DNA of 64,000 nucleotides. Origin: Selaginella tamariscina. Lineage: Eukaryota; Streptophyta; Lycopodiopsida; Selaginellales; Selaginellaceae. A model generated the notes under the pieces. That model saw only the letters and a list, made by a program, of their open reading frames with translations, was not told the origin of the DNA and did not search any database. The position numbers were made by a program, and so were the translations under genes. The DNA lies in contig PUQB01000306.1 of NCBI GenBank assembly GCA_003024785.1, positions 94,636 to 158,635 on the forward strand. Reading direction: 5' to 3'. This document shows positions 17,907-31,799 of the stretch, piece after piece. Position 1 is the stretch's first letter. Each line of letters starts with the position of its first letter.

Positions 17907-18020
17907 TCAAGAAAATCTGGCCTGGAAGATGTGTAACCCAGAAACAATGTCATTAACCTGCTGTTTAGTGATCATCATCCTACTGGAAGTACCTCCAAGG
18001 CAGCCTTCTTCATCAGGCTC
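17907..18020 (-). CDS. Possible last exon of a small PRE-type (non-DNA-binding) HLH protein
   Basis: A GC-richer island in an AT desert. On the minus strand an AG acceptor at about 18021-18022 opens 37 codons ending in TGA at 17909-17907. The peptide contains GGTSSRMMITKQQVNDIVSGL, or near it, which resembles helix 1 of the short PRE/KIDARI HLH family (SSR..DDQINDLVSKLQ). The second helix is absent and no upstream exon was found. It may be a fragment of a former gene. The family match is only suggestive. Confidence 0.25.
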   Translation of the reverse strand, partial: EPDEEGCLGGTSSRMMITKQQVNDIVSGLHIFQARFS

Positions 18021-18406
18021 CTGTGAATATATCTACTATTATTTTAAAAAATTATTTAAATAATAAAACTATAGAAAACTTATGAACGTGTGGTAAGTAA
18101 ACATGAAATATATGATATATATATATTTTTTTTAATTTAAATTTTTTTTAATATAAAATTATGTTTAATAACGCTTAACTTGTTTAAGGGTGTTTAATGG
18201 TGTTTAAGGGATTGACAAGACAAGCAACAAAACTAATTGATCATTTTGATGCCTCTTCATCACTTTCGAAGATCACGCGAACATTGAGATGCATGTTTAA
18301 TCATAACTGAATGGCATATTCTTTCTTAAAGAGAATATTCTTGTATTGATGCAGTATATTCTATTATATTTTCGTGCATGTCATAATCATGTAGCTAATT
18401 ACTAAC

Positions 18407-18481
18407 TAATTAGTTAACTTAAACTTAATTAGTTAAATTAAACTTAATTAGTTAAATTAAACTTAATTAGTTAACGTAAAC
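18407..18481. repeat. 19-bp tandem repeat, about four copies
   Basis: Four head-to-tail copies of an AT-rich 19-mer (TTAATTAGTTAAATTAAAC) at 18407-18424 (one base short), 18425-18443, 18444-18462 and 18463-18481. The middle two are identical and the outer two differ by one or two bases. It looks like a small minisatellite. Confidence 0.8.
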
Positions 18482-20229
18482 TTAATCAATTAGATTTTTT
18501 CCTCATATATATATTCATTTAATACATATACATTTGTCGAATACTAATATTTGTAAACAAAAACTCACAAATATAATATATATAATATAAATAATTAAAT
18601 TATATAATATACAATTAAATATTAGTTTTTAAACAGTTAAATGTGTCTTTGTCTGGAGACAATGCATAAACCGTACTTTATTTTGGCGTTTCTTGGAGGT
18701 CAAAACCCTAGTCAACCATATTTAAGTATATTAATTAGCGTAAACTAATGTGTTTAATTTTAATTTAACTTCAGAAAAATATATATTATATATAATATAT
18801 AGTATAATATTTCAGACATAAAACATGCATATTTATGCAGGGTTTTGAGCTTCTGTTATAATACTGTAACATAACATTTAATATATATCATACATATAAT
18901 ATATTTGTAAATAAGTTTTACTTTATAATTTAAGGTTTTATTATATAAAATACCACACCGCATAATGCAGAATAGTTTAATATAATCAAAAAAATAATTA
19001 CCATAAATGTTAGTATTCCAAAGAGATAAACATTGCATATTACTCAACTAAATAAACATTAACATCTAATAAAAATACTGTTGTTATATATATAGTATTT
19101 AACTAATTTTATTAACCTCATTAGAATTCCCAAAAGATATACACTGGGTTTGTCTAACTGAGGTTTACCAGTTTTTATTTGATTGCTTTATCCATTAAAA
19201 TATTAAATAAATAAATCCTAGTTATTAATCATGAATTAATGTAATAACTTATATTTTCTAAATATAATTAAATCATTAACTTAAATAATAAAAATGTGTT
19301 GTGTTCTACACAAGAACACAATGATGTTCTACATATGTAGCGTGTGTACGTGAGAAAGATTATTATTTTTCAATTATGTAATGCTTATTTGCCCAAATGG
19401 TTCAATAATTAATATATTAATATAGGTTAAATAAGATATTGTATATTAACCAAATATATACCTTTATACGTAGTACACTATTTAAATAAACATGGCTATA
19501 CTTAATATTACCTTGCATGATTGAGTTTGACACTTTAAGCACGGGGCATAATATAGGTTTTTTATATGGTTTTCTTTGCTATGTTTATTTAGTTTCTAAG
19601 GTAAAGTTTATATTATGAGTTATCTTAATTTATATTTATATGATATATAAAATATAAATACAAACCTAAACTATTTATATACTCTTATTTAAATTATTAT
19701 TAGTATATTTTGATCTTAGATGATTAGTATTCTCATATATACACCCATTTATCTATAAACTCCTTCCACATTGAGGAGTGTCCATACAGCCTGCGACCCG
19801 AATAAGTGACAATTAGTGTTTAGGGTTAATGTACAAATTATAAATCGTTTTTAAATTTGTTAAACGTTAATAAACACAATATGTATATGTATGTATGTAC
19901 GTATGTATACTTATTTAGTTATGTTTAATTATTGAACAAACTGCTGCTAAATTTATGCATGATTTTTGAAGTTATATACCTCTCCTATTTACATGAATAC
20001 TCTTCAAAGTTTTAAATTTATATATATATAGCCTTTATTTTAATTTATAAAGTTATAATAATTAAATGTATACTTAATTTTTGGCACTAGCAAATTATTA
20101 TAAATATTATAAATAAACAAATGTGTGTTATCTATTGTTTTAGAGTTTAGTAAGAATATACTTAGTATCTAATGTGAAGATTAGGGTTTTAATAAGAATA
20201 TACTTAGACTATATTAGGGTTTTTGGGAA
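18482..20229. other. AT-rich desert, no gene seen
   Basis: AT-rich with (TA)n-like tracts. A slightly GC-richer patch at about 19760-19815 has no convincing exon structure. Nothing else is supported. Confidence 0.4.
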
Positions 20230-20555
20230 ATGGCAATGGCGGCTCACAGAAGGTCAGATATGGCATCTTCAGGTAGAATGGCTTGGAGATCACCCAGAAC
20301 GCCACGGAGGTTTTCACCAAAGCGAAAGACCATCATTCGTGATCCTCCTGTTAAGGATTCTACACATCCAGTGAGTTACATTTTAAAATTGATATTAAAT
20401 TATATATCATCAATGCTCATACACCCACAGTACTTTTCACACAAATTTACATTTTCAAACTATTATATACAAAGGCTGTAGATTGTACACAGGATCCATT
20501 AAGGGTAACTGAGAACAAAGGGCTGCTTGCGTATGGACTATTAAAATCCATATAA
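20230..20555 (+). CDS. Unrecognised small gene or 5' gene fragment
   Basis: ATG at 20230 opens 47 codons rich in Arg, Ser and Pro (RRSDMASSGRMAWRSPRTPR, then KRKTIIRDPP) to a good donor at 20371. An acceptor at 20492 leads to 20 more codons and a stop at 20553-20555. Base composition is clearly above the surroundings, which supports real coding sequence. No family is recognised. The basic SP/TP-rich N-terminus would suit a cytosolic tail or a phosphorylated linker. Further exons may exist downstream, but the next candidate (about 20708-20781, a hydrophobic stretch) lies inside a repeat. Confidence 0.35.
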
Positions 20556-20707
20556 ATACCTCTTCCATTTATGATACCTGTATTTACATACGTATGTCTG
20601 TACCTTAGACTTATATAAGTTTATAACTTGTATTCACCGGATTTATGTTTTTATTATGTGTGTAGAGGCCCCCTGTAATTAACCCATTTATGTTTTTATG
20701 TGCAAGG

Positions 20708-20870
20708 CAATGAAACGTGTTATTTTATTCGTTATATTGCTGTTGATTTTGACTTTGACGGTGACCACTTACACTGGCAGGTACGTATGTATATAATATA
20801 TATATAATTTAATATATATTTTTTTATATCAGCAAATACATCCCACCTCATTTACGTTATCCTGGGGTTG
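20708..20870. repeat. Inverted copy of the segment at about 21380-21535
   Basis: The stretch from the hydrophobic reading frame (about 20728) through TGGTGACCACTTACACTGGC-like sequence to the CAAATACATCCCACCTCATTT motif reappears as the reverse complement at 21380-21535 with modest divergence. It is therefore repeat DNA related to the foldback element just downstream. Confidence 0.6.
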
Positions 20871-20932
20871 CTTTCCGGGATAAGCGCAAATGAGGTGGGA
20901 TGTATTTGCTGATACATCTGGCATAAAACGAT
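20826..20932. repeat. Strong short inverted repeat (hairpin)
   Basis: ATCAGCAAATACATCCCACC and following bases (20829-20854) are repeated in reverse complement at about 20891-20916, with a roughly 36-nt spacer. A further direct copy of the right arm is at about 21391-21418. The arms are near-perfect, so a transcript would form a stable stem-loop. Confidence 0.7.
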
Positions 20933-20996
20933 ATTGAAATGCACATGTTTCGCAAAGCGATTAAGTTTAACATTTTGACTCCTTCTCTATTCTGTA

Positions 20997-21885
20997 TGTA
21001 AAGATGTATTTAAAAAATATATATATATATATACATATTGATTGTTAAGTTATAATTAATTGGGATTTTATATAGAATATATTTTTTAATAATTTTAATT
21101 AAATTTCTTCAGTAGGGTTTGTTAAGAAGGGAAGATGGTCAAACCAAATTAAAATAAATTTTTATAATTTATTATTTTTTATATTATTATGATATTTAGT
21201 CAGATTTTAAATAAAAATAGGTGATGGAAGAGTTATATTGTAAATCGAAAGTGAAAGAGATGATGAGATATACTCTGGTGATAGTATATTATTTGGTATA
21301 ATTTTTATATCACTTCTTAATTGTGCTTCACCTTCATATATAGTTATTAAAGTCTTAATAACATTTTATATCGGAGTTGCTCTTCAAGATAAGTGTAAAT
21401 GAGGTGGGATGTATTTGTTGATATAAAAAAAAATATTATTAAATTATATATATATATTATATACATACGTACTCGCCAGTGTAAGTGGTCACCATCAAAG
21501 TCAAAATTAATAACAATATAACGAATAATTGTGCATGAAGGTGAACCACAGTTAAAAAGTGGTGTAAAAATTGTGTTAAATAATGTGCCACTGTCAAAGT
21601 ATATTTGATTATTTCCTTCATTTTTGATCTGTAGTATAATTCTTTTACTATCTGTTTTTATTTAGAATTCGATTATCTATTATAATAATATAAAAATATA
21701 ATTAAATTATAAAATTTATTTTAGTTTGGTTTGGTCATCTTCTCTTTTTAACGAACTTTACTGAAGAGATTTGGTTGAAGTTATTGAAGAGCATATCCTG
21801 TATAAAACTCTAACGAATTATAATTTAATAATCATATATATATATATATATATTAATGTTTTTTAAATACATCTTTACACACATA
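20997..21885. mobile_element. Foldback/MITE-like element with about 350-bp imperfect inverted arms
   Basis: The sequence from 20997 (GTAAAGATGTATTTAAAAAA) to about 21345 matches, with perhaps 20-25% divergence, the reverse complement of 21885 down to about 21535. The loop is about 190 bp and is itself related to the flanking repeat at 20708-20870. There is no transposase, so the element is non-autonomous. No clean target-site duplication could be assigned, so the superfamily is not claimed. Confidence 0.65.
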
Positions 21886-22060
21886 ACTAAGGAGAGGAGT
21901 TAAAATGTTAGACTTAGTAGCTTTATGAAACATTTGCATCTCCATAATGGAATTACTATTTTAATGATTAAAGTTGTGGATAGACTGCACCCTGCATTCC
22001 CTCTAGGTAAAATATATTGATTATTATATTTATATATATATATATTTATATTGGTATAGG

Positions 22061-22223
22061 TAGAGGTGTCTTGTTTTATACGGGATGCCCCCTTCGTGAT
22101 TGGCGCATCATTGCGGTCGTAGATCTTCATAACCAAATCCATGTTCTGTGGATAGGTGATCACGTCAGTTACAACCATTTAATCCGTAAGCTGAACAAAA
22201 TTGGTGTCAAGTATAATGGTTAA
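22061..22223 (+). CDS. Unrecognised terminal exon
   Basis: An AG acceptor at 22059-22060 is followed by 53 open codons ending in TAA at 22221-22223. The peptide includes LFYTGCPLRDWRIIAVVDLH and HVLWIGDHVSYNHLIRKLNK. Composition is higher in GC than the flanks. No family is recognised. It could be the last exon of the gene starting at 20230, with the foldback element lying in its intron, but that link is not proven. Confidence 0.3.
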
Positions 22224-23716
22224 GAAGGGGTTGATAAAACTCTGTACCCTACTGATTATATACTATGCTTTTGTGTTGTAACCTCTTTACTTTAATATGA
22301 ACCAGTCCTAAAATAGTTATTACATAAGATTCAGAAAACATATTCGTATAAATACAGATTCTTGTATGTATGTGGGGTCAAACACACACACACACGCTAA
22401 AGTCAATAAACGTGTCCTTAGCGGGCTTGTTATTCCACCAAAAAATCAGGAAAAACAAACATATACATATATAATATGATAATGGGTATGCATATTCACG
22501 TAATGTACCTGAATGCTAATAAAGCGAGCTAGTTCAGTACGTTGATATATCACACTACAAAACAAAATATAACAAACGCACGCACGCACGCACACACATT
22601 GAAGTAAGGATATTCTTAGAATATAACATTAATACTGTTTATAACCAGTATCAGTTGCCATGTATATATCGAATATAATTGGAGGCAAATTTATAATTCA
22701 TACAAAGGAAGAATTATACAATTATATAGTTAAGATTGATTATGGAATTTATTTCTAGTATTATAGTTTTAGCAATTTCACTTGTAGTTCATTGTCAAGC
22801 AGTATATCACGAGCCCAACACTTAGTGTCTCATCTCAACAAGGGAAACAGGTGTGTGTGTGTGTGTGTGCGCGCGCGCGTGTGTAAAGCTAAGTTGTATA
22901 TACAGAAGTATGTGGTGTATATGGGAATGAAAGGCCAAGCTCTTGTTTCATCCCGAGCATTAAGAAGAAAGAAAGGAATTATTAGTTTGTAATTATTAAA
23001 GTTTTTATTTAATTAATTTTAAAAACAAATAAAAATGCAAATTAATTATTATTTCAAATGTAAGTGGAAAGCTAATTTTGAGATAATGTACAGTTTTAAA
23101 TATAAATTAACTCGTAACTATAAAAGCTAAAATATATTAATGATTAACGTAAATCTTATGAAGTTTTATATCCAGGTTTGCCCTTATAATTGAAAAAGTA
23201 AAAAGAAAAAGTAAAAAAACATCGATTATTATATTTGTAAAAGGAATATTATGAATATATATATATATATATAATATATACTTACCACCCATTCGATAAC
23301 CTTCGGGATTAAGCTGCTTAACAGCAACAGTTAATCATTCCGTAAATGAATGTTTTATAATTGGATAAAGAAAAAGAAGTGCATGATATATATATATATA
23401 TATATAATATATATATATGAAATATTTCAGTATTTAAGGTAATTTGAAGAATGAAAATGCTTTAAATTTCGTTGAAAAAACTAATACTTCAGTGTTAATC
23501 TTCAACTTGTATATGTGCATTTGTATTAATTTAAATTATGTGGTGTGTTTCACCAATTAAATAAATATTAAATGGACTAAAAATTAAGATATATTGTATC
23601 TCTTATTGCGTATGTGTGTGTGTCTATTAGTGATGTATTTGTCTGTTACTGAAGACAGTAGATTGATATAATAAGAGACTAAAACATGTTCCACTATTTA
23701 ATGCCTTAATACAAAC

Positions 23717-23791
<75 letters not shown>

Positions 23792-24625
23792 GCTTTAAAT
23801 ATATTATATGTATAGATTCTGTTTTGGAAATAATAAATTACATAATAATATAAATATGTATTTATAAATTGTACTTTAAAATATTTCATACAAGCTCATT
23901 GAAAATTCCATGTTTTACATATAATTTAATTTGTTTAATTAATTATGATTACATCTGTATGTATTATGTCATGTGTGAATCATTAATACAGCTATACACA
24001 TCCTTGCAGTATGTATAGTGTGTGTATATGGGTACGTATACACATACAGATGTGTAATGTATTCTTTGCACTATATATGTTTGAATGATACATGCATGCA
24101 TATGATATATCCACTCATACACATCCACGTTCATATATACACAACTTTATATAGATGCAAATTATGCAAACATACGTTTATATGTATGTGTATTGTATGC
24201 ACACAATATCCATATACACGCATAAGTAAGATCTTATGCATGCGTATGTACATAGACGGAGAGTTAATTATTAATAACTATACATATTATTTATATAATT
24301 ACATTATATATGATATGCGTGAATTGTCTATTATTTAAAATTTATATTTAATTAGACAATATAAATAAAAAATAAAATCTATACAATGAGTTCCAGTTCG
24401 ACATCTGGCGGAGAACCTGCACCCCATGCCGGCTCATAAGCTACCAGAAACGCCTCCTTAATTAAAACTATATGTGAGTATCAACACGCACGCACACACA
24501 TGCAACGTACATACATACACACATACACACACACACAGGTCTAATATGTTGTAATAATATCATTTGATATATTATTAGTTAAAGTGTGTTGAGATTCCAA
24601 AATATTTAATTATTAATCAAAATAA

Positions 24626-24661
<36 letters not shown>

Positions 24662-24772
24662 CTATTTTGTGTTTTTGAAGAGTCTAGCTATATATTTATA
24701 TATGTTTACTATGGGGTAAACTAGTAGCTAAATTTATCGTATGGATGTAGTTGAAGAAATACATGAATGTGT
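22224..24772. other. AT-rich region dense in microsatellites
   Basis: Holds (AC)n at about 22383-22396, (TG)n/(CG)n at about 22852-22883, (TA)n at about 23255-23275 and 23388-23417, a compound (TC)n(TA)n at 23719-23787, (AC)n at about 24510-24540 and (TA)n at about 24629-24657. A short GC-richer patch at 24387-24455 begins with ATG and could be a coding remnant, but it is too short to name. No gene is supported. Confidence 0.45.
23719..23787. repeat. Compound microsatellite (TC)n(TA)n
   Basis: About 19 CT units run directly into about 15 TA units. It is one of several tracts of this form in the window; 28047-28101 is a close parallel. Confidence 0.95.
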
Positions 24773-25521
24773 TTATATATTTAGAGCATTTTTAAATGCC
24801 CAATTTAGCGGGCGACTGCAATTCTTCGATCCACAGCAGCAATCCCCTTTAAAAATGAACCGTCCTTTACCACCGGAGTAATCAAACAAGAGCTCTTCGC
24901 CGCACTGTATATCCTTATCAGCAAACATTACTATATGCCCTATATCCCTGTCACCATGATCATACAAGGCTTGCGCTACACGAATGTTCCCACCATCGCA
25001 GCTATGGTTGATGAACCTTGCCACGTTACCATATCTTTCGGCGTCCACAATCAGGTTCCTGCAATCTCCGCATATATCAAACTTATACACTGAAGAGTTG
25101 CCAGATCCTGGATCCCTCAAAACCTGCCCCATGTACTCACATATGAAGCTGTCTTTGGGAATGTGCTCGCCTGCCTGCACTCCGAAACCCTTACCTTGTG
25201 TGCGGACAACCCTAAGCCGTCTCTGAATACGCGCTGTGTGGATCTGTTAGGGCAGTCGGAGGAGCATCTGCACTGTGTTCCGCACTCGTACACGAACTGC
25301 TTTTTTCGTGATGCCTCTGAGGAGATCATGCCGCGGTTTCTCTGTATGCACGTACACGAGATGGGACTGCAGTAACTGTCTTCGCATCCGCAGCCCTCCG
25401 ATGGAGCAGCCAGCGTCTCGACGTCAGAAGCTACCACGTTCTTAACAACGTATGTGAAGTCGGGAACAAAGCCCTCTGGGAAGGATACTGAGTGGTTCTT
25501 CCATACAAACCATGCGTATAC
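24773..25521 (-). CDS. SUVR-type SET-domain histone lysine methyltransferase, C-terminal exon
   Basis: Class V plant SET protein of the SU(VAR)3-9-related group, which methylates histone H3 (usually K9) in heterochromatin and on transposons. The exon opens at an AG acceptor (25522-25523) and ends at TAA (24775-24773). In order: VWKNHSVSFPEGFVPDFTYV, the pre-SET cysteine cluster (GCGCEDSYCSPISCTCIQ, then YECGTQCRCSSDCPNR), the SET core (GFGVQAGEHIPKDSFICEYM, RFINHSCDGGN, GEELLFDY) and the post-SET CCCGSKNCSRPLN. All catalytic motifs are present: NHSC for SAM binding and the FDY tyrosine. One base is lost at about 25228, between pre-SET and SET. No upstream exon is visible in the next 800 bp, so either a long intron separates it or this is a fragment. 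It is GC-rich compared with the desert around it. Confidence 0.82.
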
Positions 25522-26379
25522 CTAATCATATTTGGACTATCCTATAAATCCATAATAGATTATCTTATAATTATAGGATTAGCCCCGTATATACCTTGGG
25601 TAACCTAAGTATTTACCGTAGTTACATTATAATCATAACTTAATCAAATACTCTCTCACACACATTTAATTTATTTTAATTTTAGATTTTATTTAAGAAT
25701 TTTTAATTATAAATAAGTTATATGTTTAACATTCATATGTGTATGTGTATAATATTTTTAAGATCCATGTGTGTGTGTTTTTATAAATATGTTATATCTA
25801 CATGACTTTATTTAATAAATAATTATATAAGATACACTAAATAATGATGTTCATTATTTACCTTAACTGTGTATGGTATGTGTACTTTAACTATTTTTAT
25901 TATTTAATTTATATATTTTTATATTATAAGTGCTTAAAGGATTTATATGAGCCTTACATCTTGTGTGTGTGTGTGAGAGAGAGAGAGAGATCCTGGCTTT
26001 ATTATGTATAACTTTTAAAAACTTGTAATATAGTTTCTTAAACCTTTAATAAGTATATAATTAATTTTTATTTAATTAAAAAATGTTTTACAGTGGATAA
26101 TGGGACTGGTACCCAGGAGGAGCAGGGTCGACAAGGGTGTCATCTTACCTTGACATGTATTCTTGGGACTATTTATTTACATTTTAACCTTGGTAACTGT
26201 ATATTGGAAAAGCTAACATTTTTACAAACCTCGTTTTTGAAAAGTATTTTAATTAATGCACCACAGTAATTATATAATTGTTAAACAATGTTAAGTATAA
26301 ATAAGAAATTTAAACAGGTGGTAGCATCGCTATTAAATAAATAAATCATTGTAAAGAAAATATATGTGATACAAAATGC
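25522..26379. other. AT-rich region, no gene seen
   Basis: AT-rich, with (TG)n(GA)n at about 25962-25990. Any upstream exon of the SET gene should lie here or beyond, but none was recognised. Confidence 0.4.
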
Positions 26380-26383
26380 TTAA

Positions 26384-26820
26384 GGTCCACTTTTCACTAG
26401 CGAGTGGTTAATTGCCTCAACCAATCAAAATAAAAGAATTATTTATTCTACTATGGGTTTGGTTTTCCACTTGCTAGTTATTTATAATTTATAATCTACA
26501 TGGCACTTATGTGGCACGTAGTTTAATAACCAGGCAATTTTGCCCGATTGTATGGCCCGGGCATAATTGAATGACATGTGTATCAAAATTAATGAAATTA
26601 GGTTTTATTTTTTTTAGCTTTCAAAAAAATCAATGAAAAAACAAATAAATTAGAACTTTAAAATAAAAGCAAACATGAGATTTAGCAAAATATCACTCAT
26701 TTACATGTAAGAATATTATATATATATATATAGACACATTAGTTGATATACTTATTTTGTAGAAAGAACATAAGTTATTGTAGATCTTTCTTTCTCTCAA
26801 CACACTCACATGTTTGTGTA

Positions 26821-26856
<36 letters not shown>

Positions 26857-27177
26857 ATACATTGTTATACACATACATATAAAAGACATTAGTAAATTAT
26901 AATTAATGATTCTATATAAAAAAATAACAATGAAAAGTTAGAGTTTTAATATATTTTTTTAATTAAAAATACTGAGTAGGTGCACATTTATTACATATGT
27001 ATATATAATATATATATGTTTATAATAATTGATTAAATAAAATTGTGCATTACTAATTTATTTTTTAATTCAATTAACCACTCCAATGGAAAAGCACAGT
27101 GGTAGTAATAATTAATGACATTGCATTATTTTAATTTACCACCGGCCAAATAACCATCCGATAGTGGAAAGTGGGCC
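26384..27177. mobile_element. Non-autonomous DNA element with terminal inverted repeats and TTAA duplication
   Basis: The left end GGTCCACTTTTCACTAGCGA and the right end, read in reverse complement as GGCCCACTTTCCACTATCGG, form imperfect terminal inverted repeats. They continue into GTGGTTAATTGCC against ATGGTTATTTGGCC. TTAA flanks both ends (26380-26383 and 27178-27181). The interior has further inverted pieces of similar sequence (GGTTTTCCACTTGCTAGT at about 26460) and no transposase. TTAA duplications are typical of piggyBac; a 3-bp TTA/TAA duplication would instead mean PIF/Harbinger, and the ends do not fully separate the two. Confidence 0.6.
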
Positions 27178-27320
27178 TTAAATAAATGTTTAACTATTAA
27201 TTTATAAAATGTTTTAATTATAATTAATATATTCCATAAATTCATAATTCATTATTCGTGCAGTTGGCTCCAACGTGGTGTTTTTGTGACGTGGCACGTG
27301 CGATTAGGGTTCTTGTAGCT

Positions 27321-27374
27321 ATGGCGGCAGCGAAGAAGGCAGTCGCGGACGTTAAGCGCTGGATTAAGCCGGAG
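27321..27374 (+). CDS. Possible first exon of a B12D/MLRQ-like mitochondrial protein
   Basis: The ATG at 27321 lies 40 bp after a GC-rich leader and gives MAAAKKAVADVKRWIKPE to a good donor at 27375. RWIKPE recalls the start of plant B12D/NDUFA4-like small membrane proteins (RWLRPEV). The expected transmembrane exon was not found in the next kilobase. It may be a truncated gene, in line with the other partial genes in the window. Confidence 0.3.
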
Positions 27375-28042
27375 GTAATCCGCTTGTCTGGATACATACA
27401 TTTCATATTGCATCCAGAGAAGAGGAGTTCTGTGGAAATTCTGTGATCCGCACTGGCTAGTTAAAATCGTTCTCTGTAGATCGCATATTTCTCAGAGAAA
27501 AGATGAGATTTTGTTCAATAATCGGCCATGGCTGACCGATTAGGTGCAAGCGCTTTGTATATAGATCGCATATGTCTGCTGTCAAAAATAACCGCATTTG
27601 ATATATACATTACGTCCTACATTATGTCCGTAGTTCTCTAGATTACTTTGGGATGGCATCCATATATATATATATATATGACTTTCATCTGTCGAAATAG
27701 TCGTTGTATTTCGACAGATAGACTTATAGATATCGATAGATGCATTAGATATATGAACTTATTTAACATATGTCTTGTAAACGTGTGTGGAAGTGCTAGA
27801 TTGCTTGTAGATGGCATTCATACGGTTTTATATAATTTCGTATGTGCCTATGACATATGAACCATACATACATCTATCTAATTAACCTATGACAGTCTTG
27901 TTTGGTATGCATACATGTAGTTTTATCTGTCGGAAATGTCTAGATCATTTTCAAATTACCACTAATACAAAACGGGGCTGGATTGTGAAAGTCTTATATT
28001 TATAACTATCTATCTATCTATCTATATAAAAATGTGTGTGTG

Positions 28043-28101
<59 letters not shown>

Positions 28102-28368
28102 CAGTATATAAATAATGAGTGTGTACAAAAGTTTACTGTCTGGATCAACTGTGTGAGATGTACAAAGACAGACTCCCCATTTGTAGCAGATTCTTCTGCA
28201 AATAAGCAAGACATTGCTCTGTCGACATCTTCCCCAACTTGCCAAGAACCCTAAATGACAGTTAATAGTGGAAAAACGCAACATGGTTCGAACCCAAGAG
28301 CGGTTGAACCCTAAAACAGAGATGCAGGACGATGCGCAGGGAACTCGCGTCAAGGAGCTAGCATTCTC
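27375..28368. other. Intergenic or intronic DNA with (CT)n(TA)n
   Basis: Contains short CTAT repeats at about 28010-28024 and a compound (CT)n(TA)n tract at about 28047-28101. The stretch 28120-28360 is GC-richer and probably holds the leader of the FtsH gene. No other exon is supported. Confidence 0.4.
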
Positions 28369-31540
<3,172 letters not shown>

Positions 31541-31799
31541 GTAGGCAATGTGCTGTGTCTATATATAGGGGAGAGTTTTGTGCACCATATATAGATATAT
31601 CTGTCATTAATGTTTGTTCCCCCTTACACACACATACAGTATACCTCTATAGGCAAATTTTAGATCTTTCTGGTAGACGTATCCTCTCTCTCTTTCTGGT
31701 TAGTCCATATTACTACACAGGGTCCATGAACTTACACATATCTGTGTCTCTCTCTCTCTCTCTAATTAATATAATATGTACCCGATTCAAAGGAGTTCG

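Noticed and set aside
20708-20781. Hydrophobic exon (MKRVILFVILLLILTL) as a membrane anchor of the 20230 gene
   Set aside because: The segment is part of a repeat also present in inverted form at about 21500, so it is more likely mobile DNA.
24387-24440. Short GC-richer open frame starting MSSSSTSGG
   Set aside because: Only 17 codons with no family match; another frame looks faintly like a Cys-containing domain, but neither is supportable.
28036-28110. Open frames over (CT)n, (GA)n and (TG)n tracts
   Set aside because: Low-complexity translations of microsatellites; no start context or splice support.
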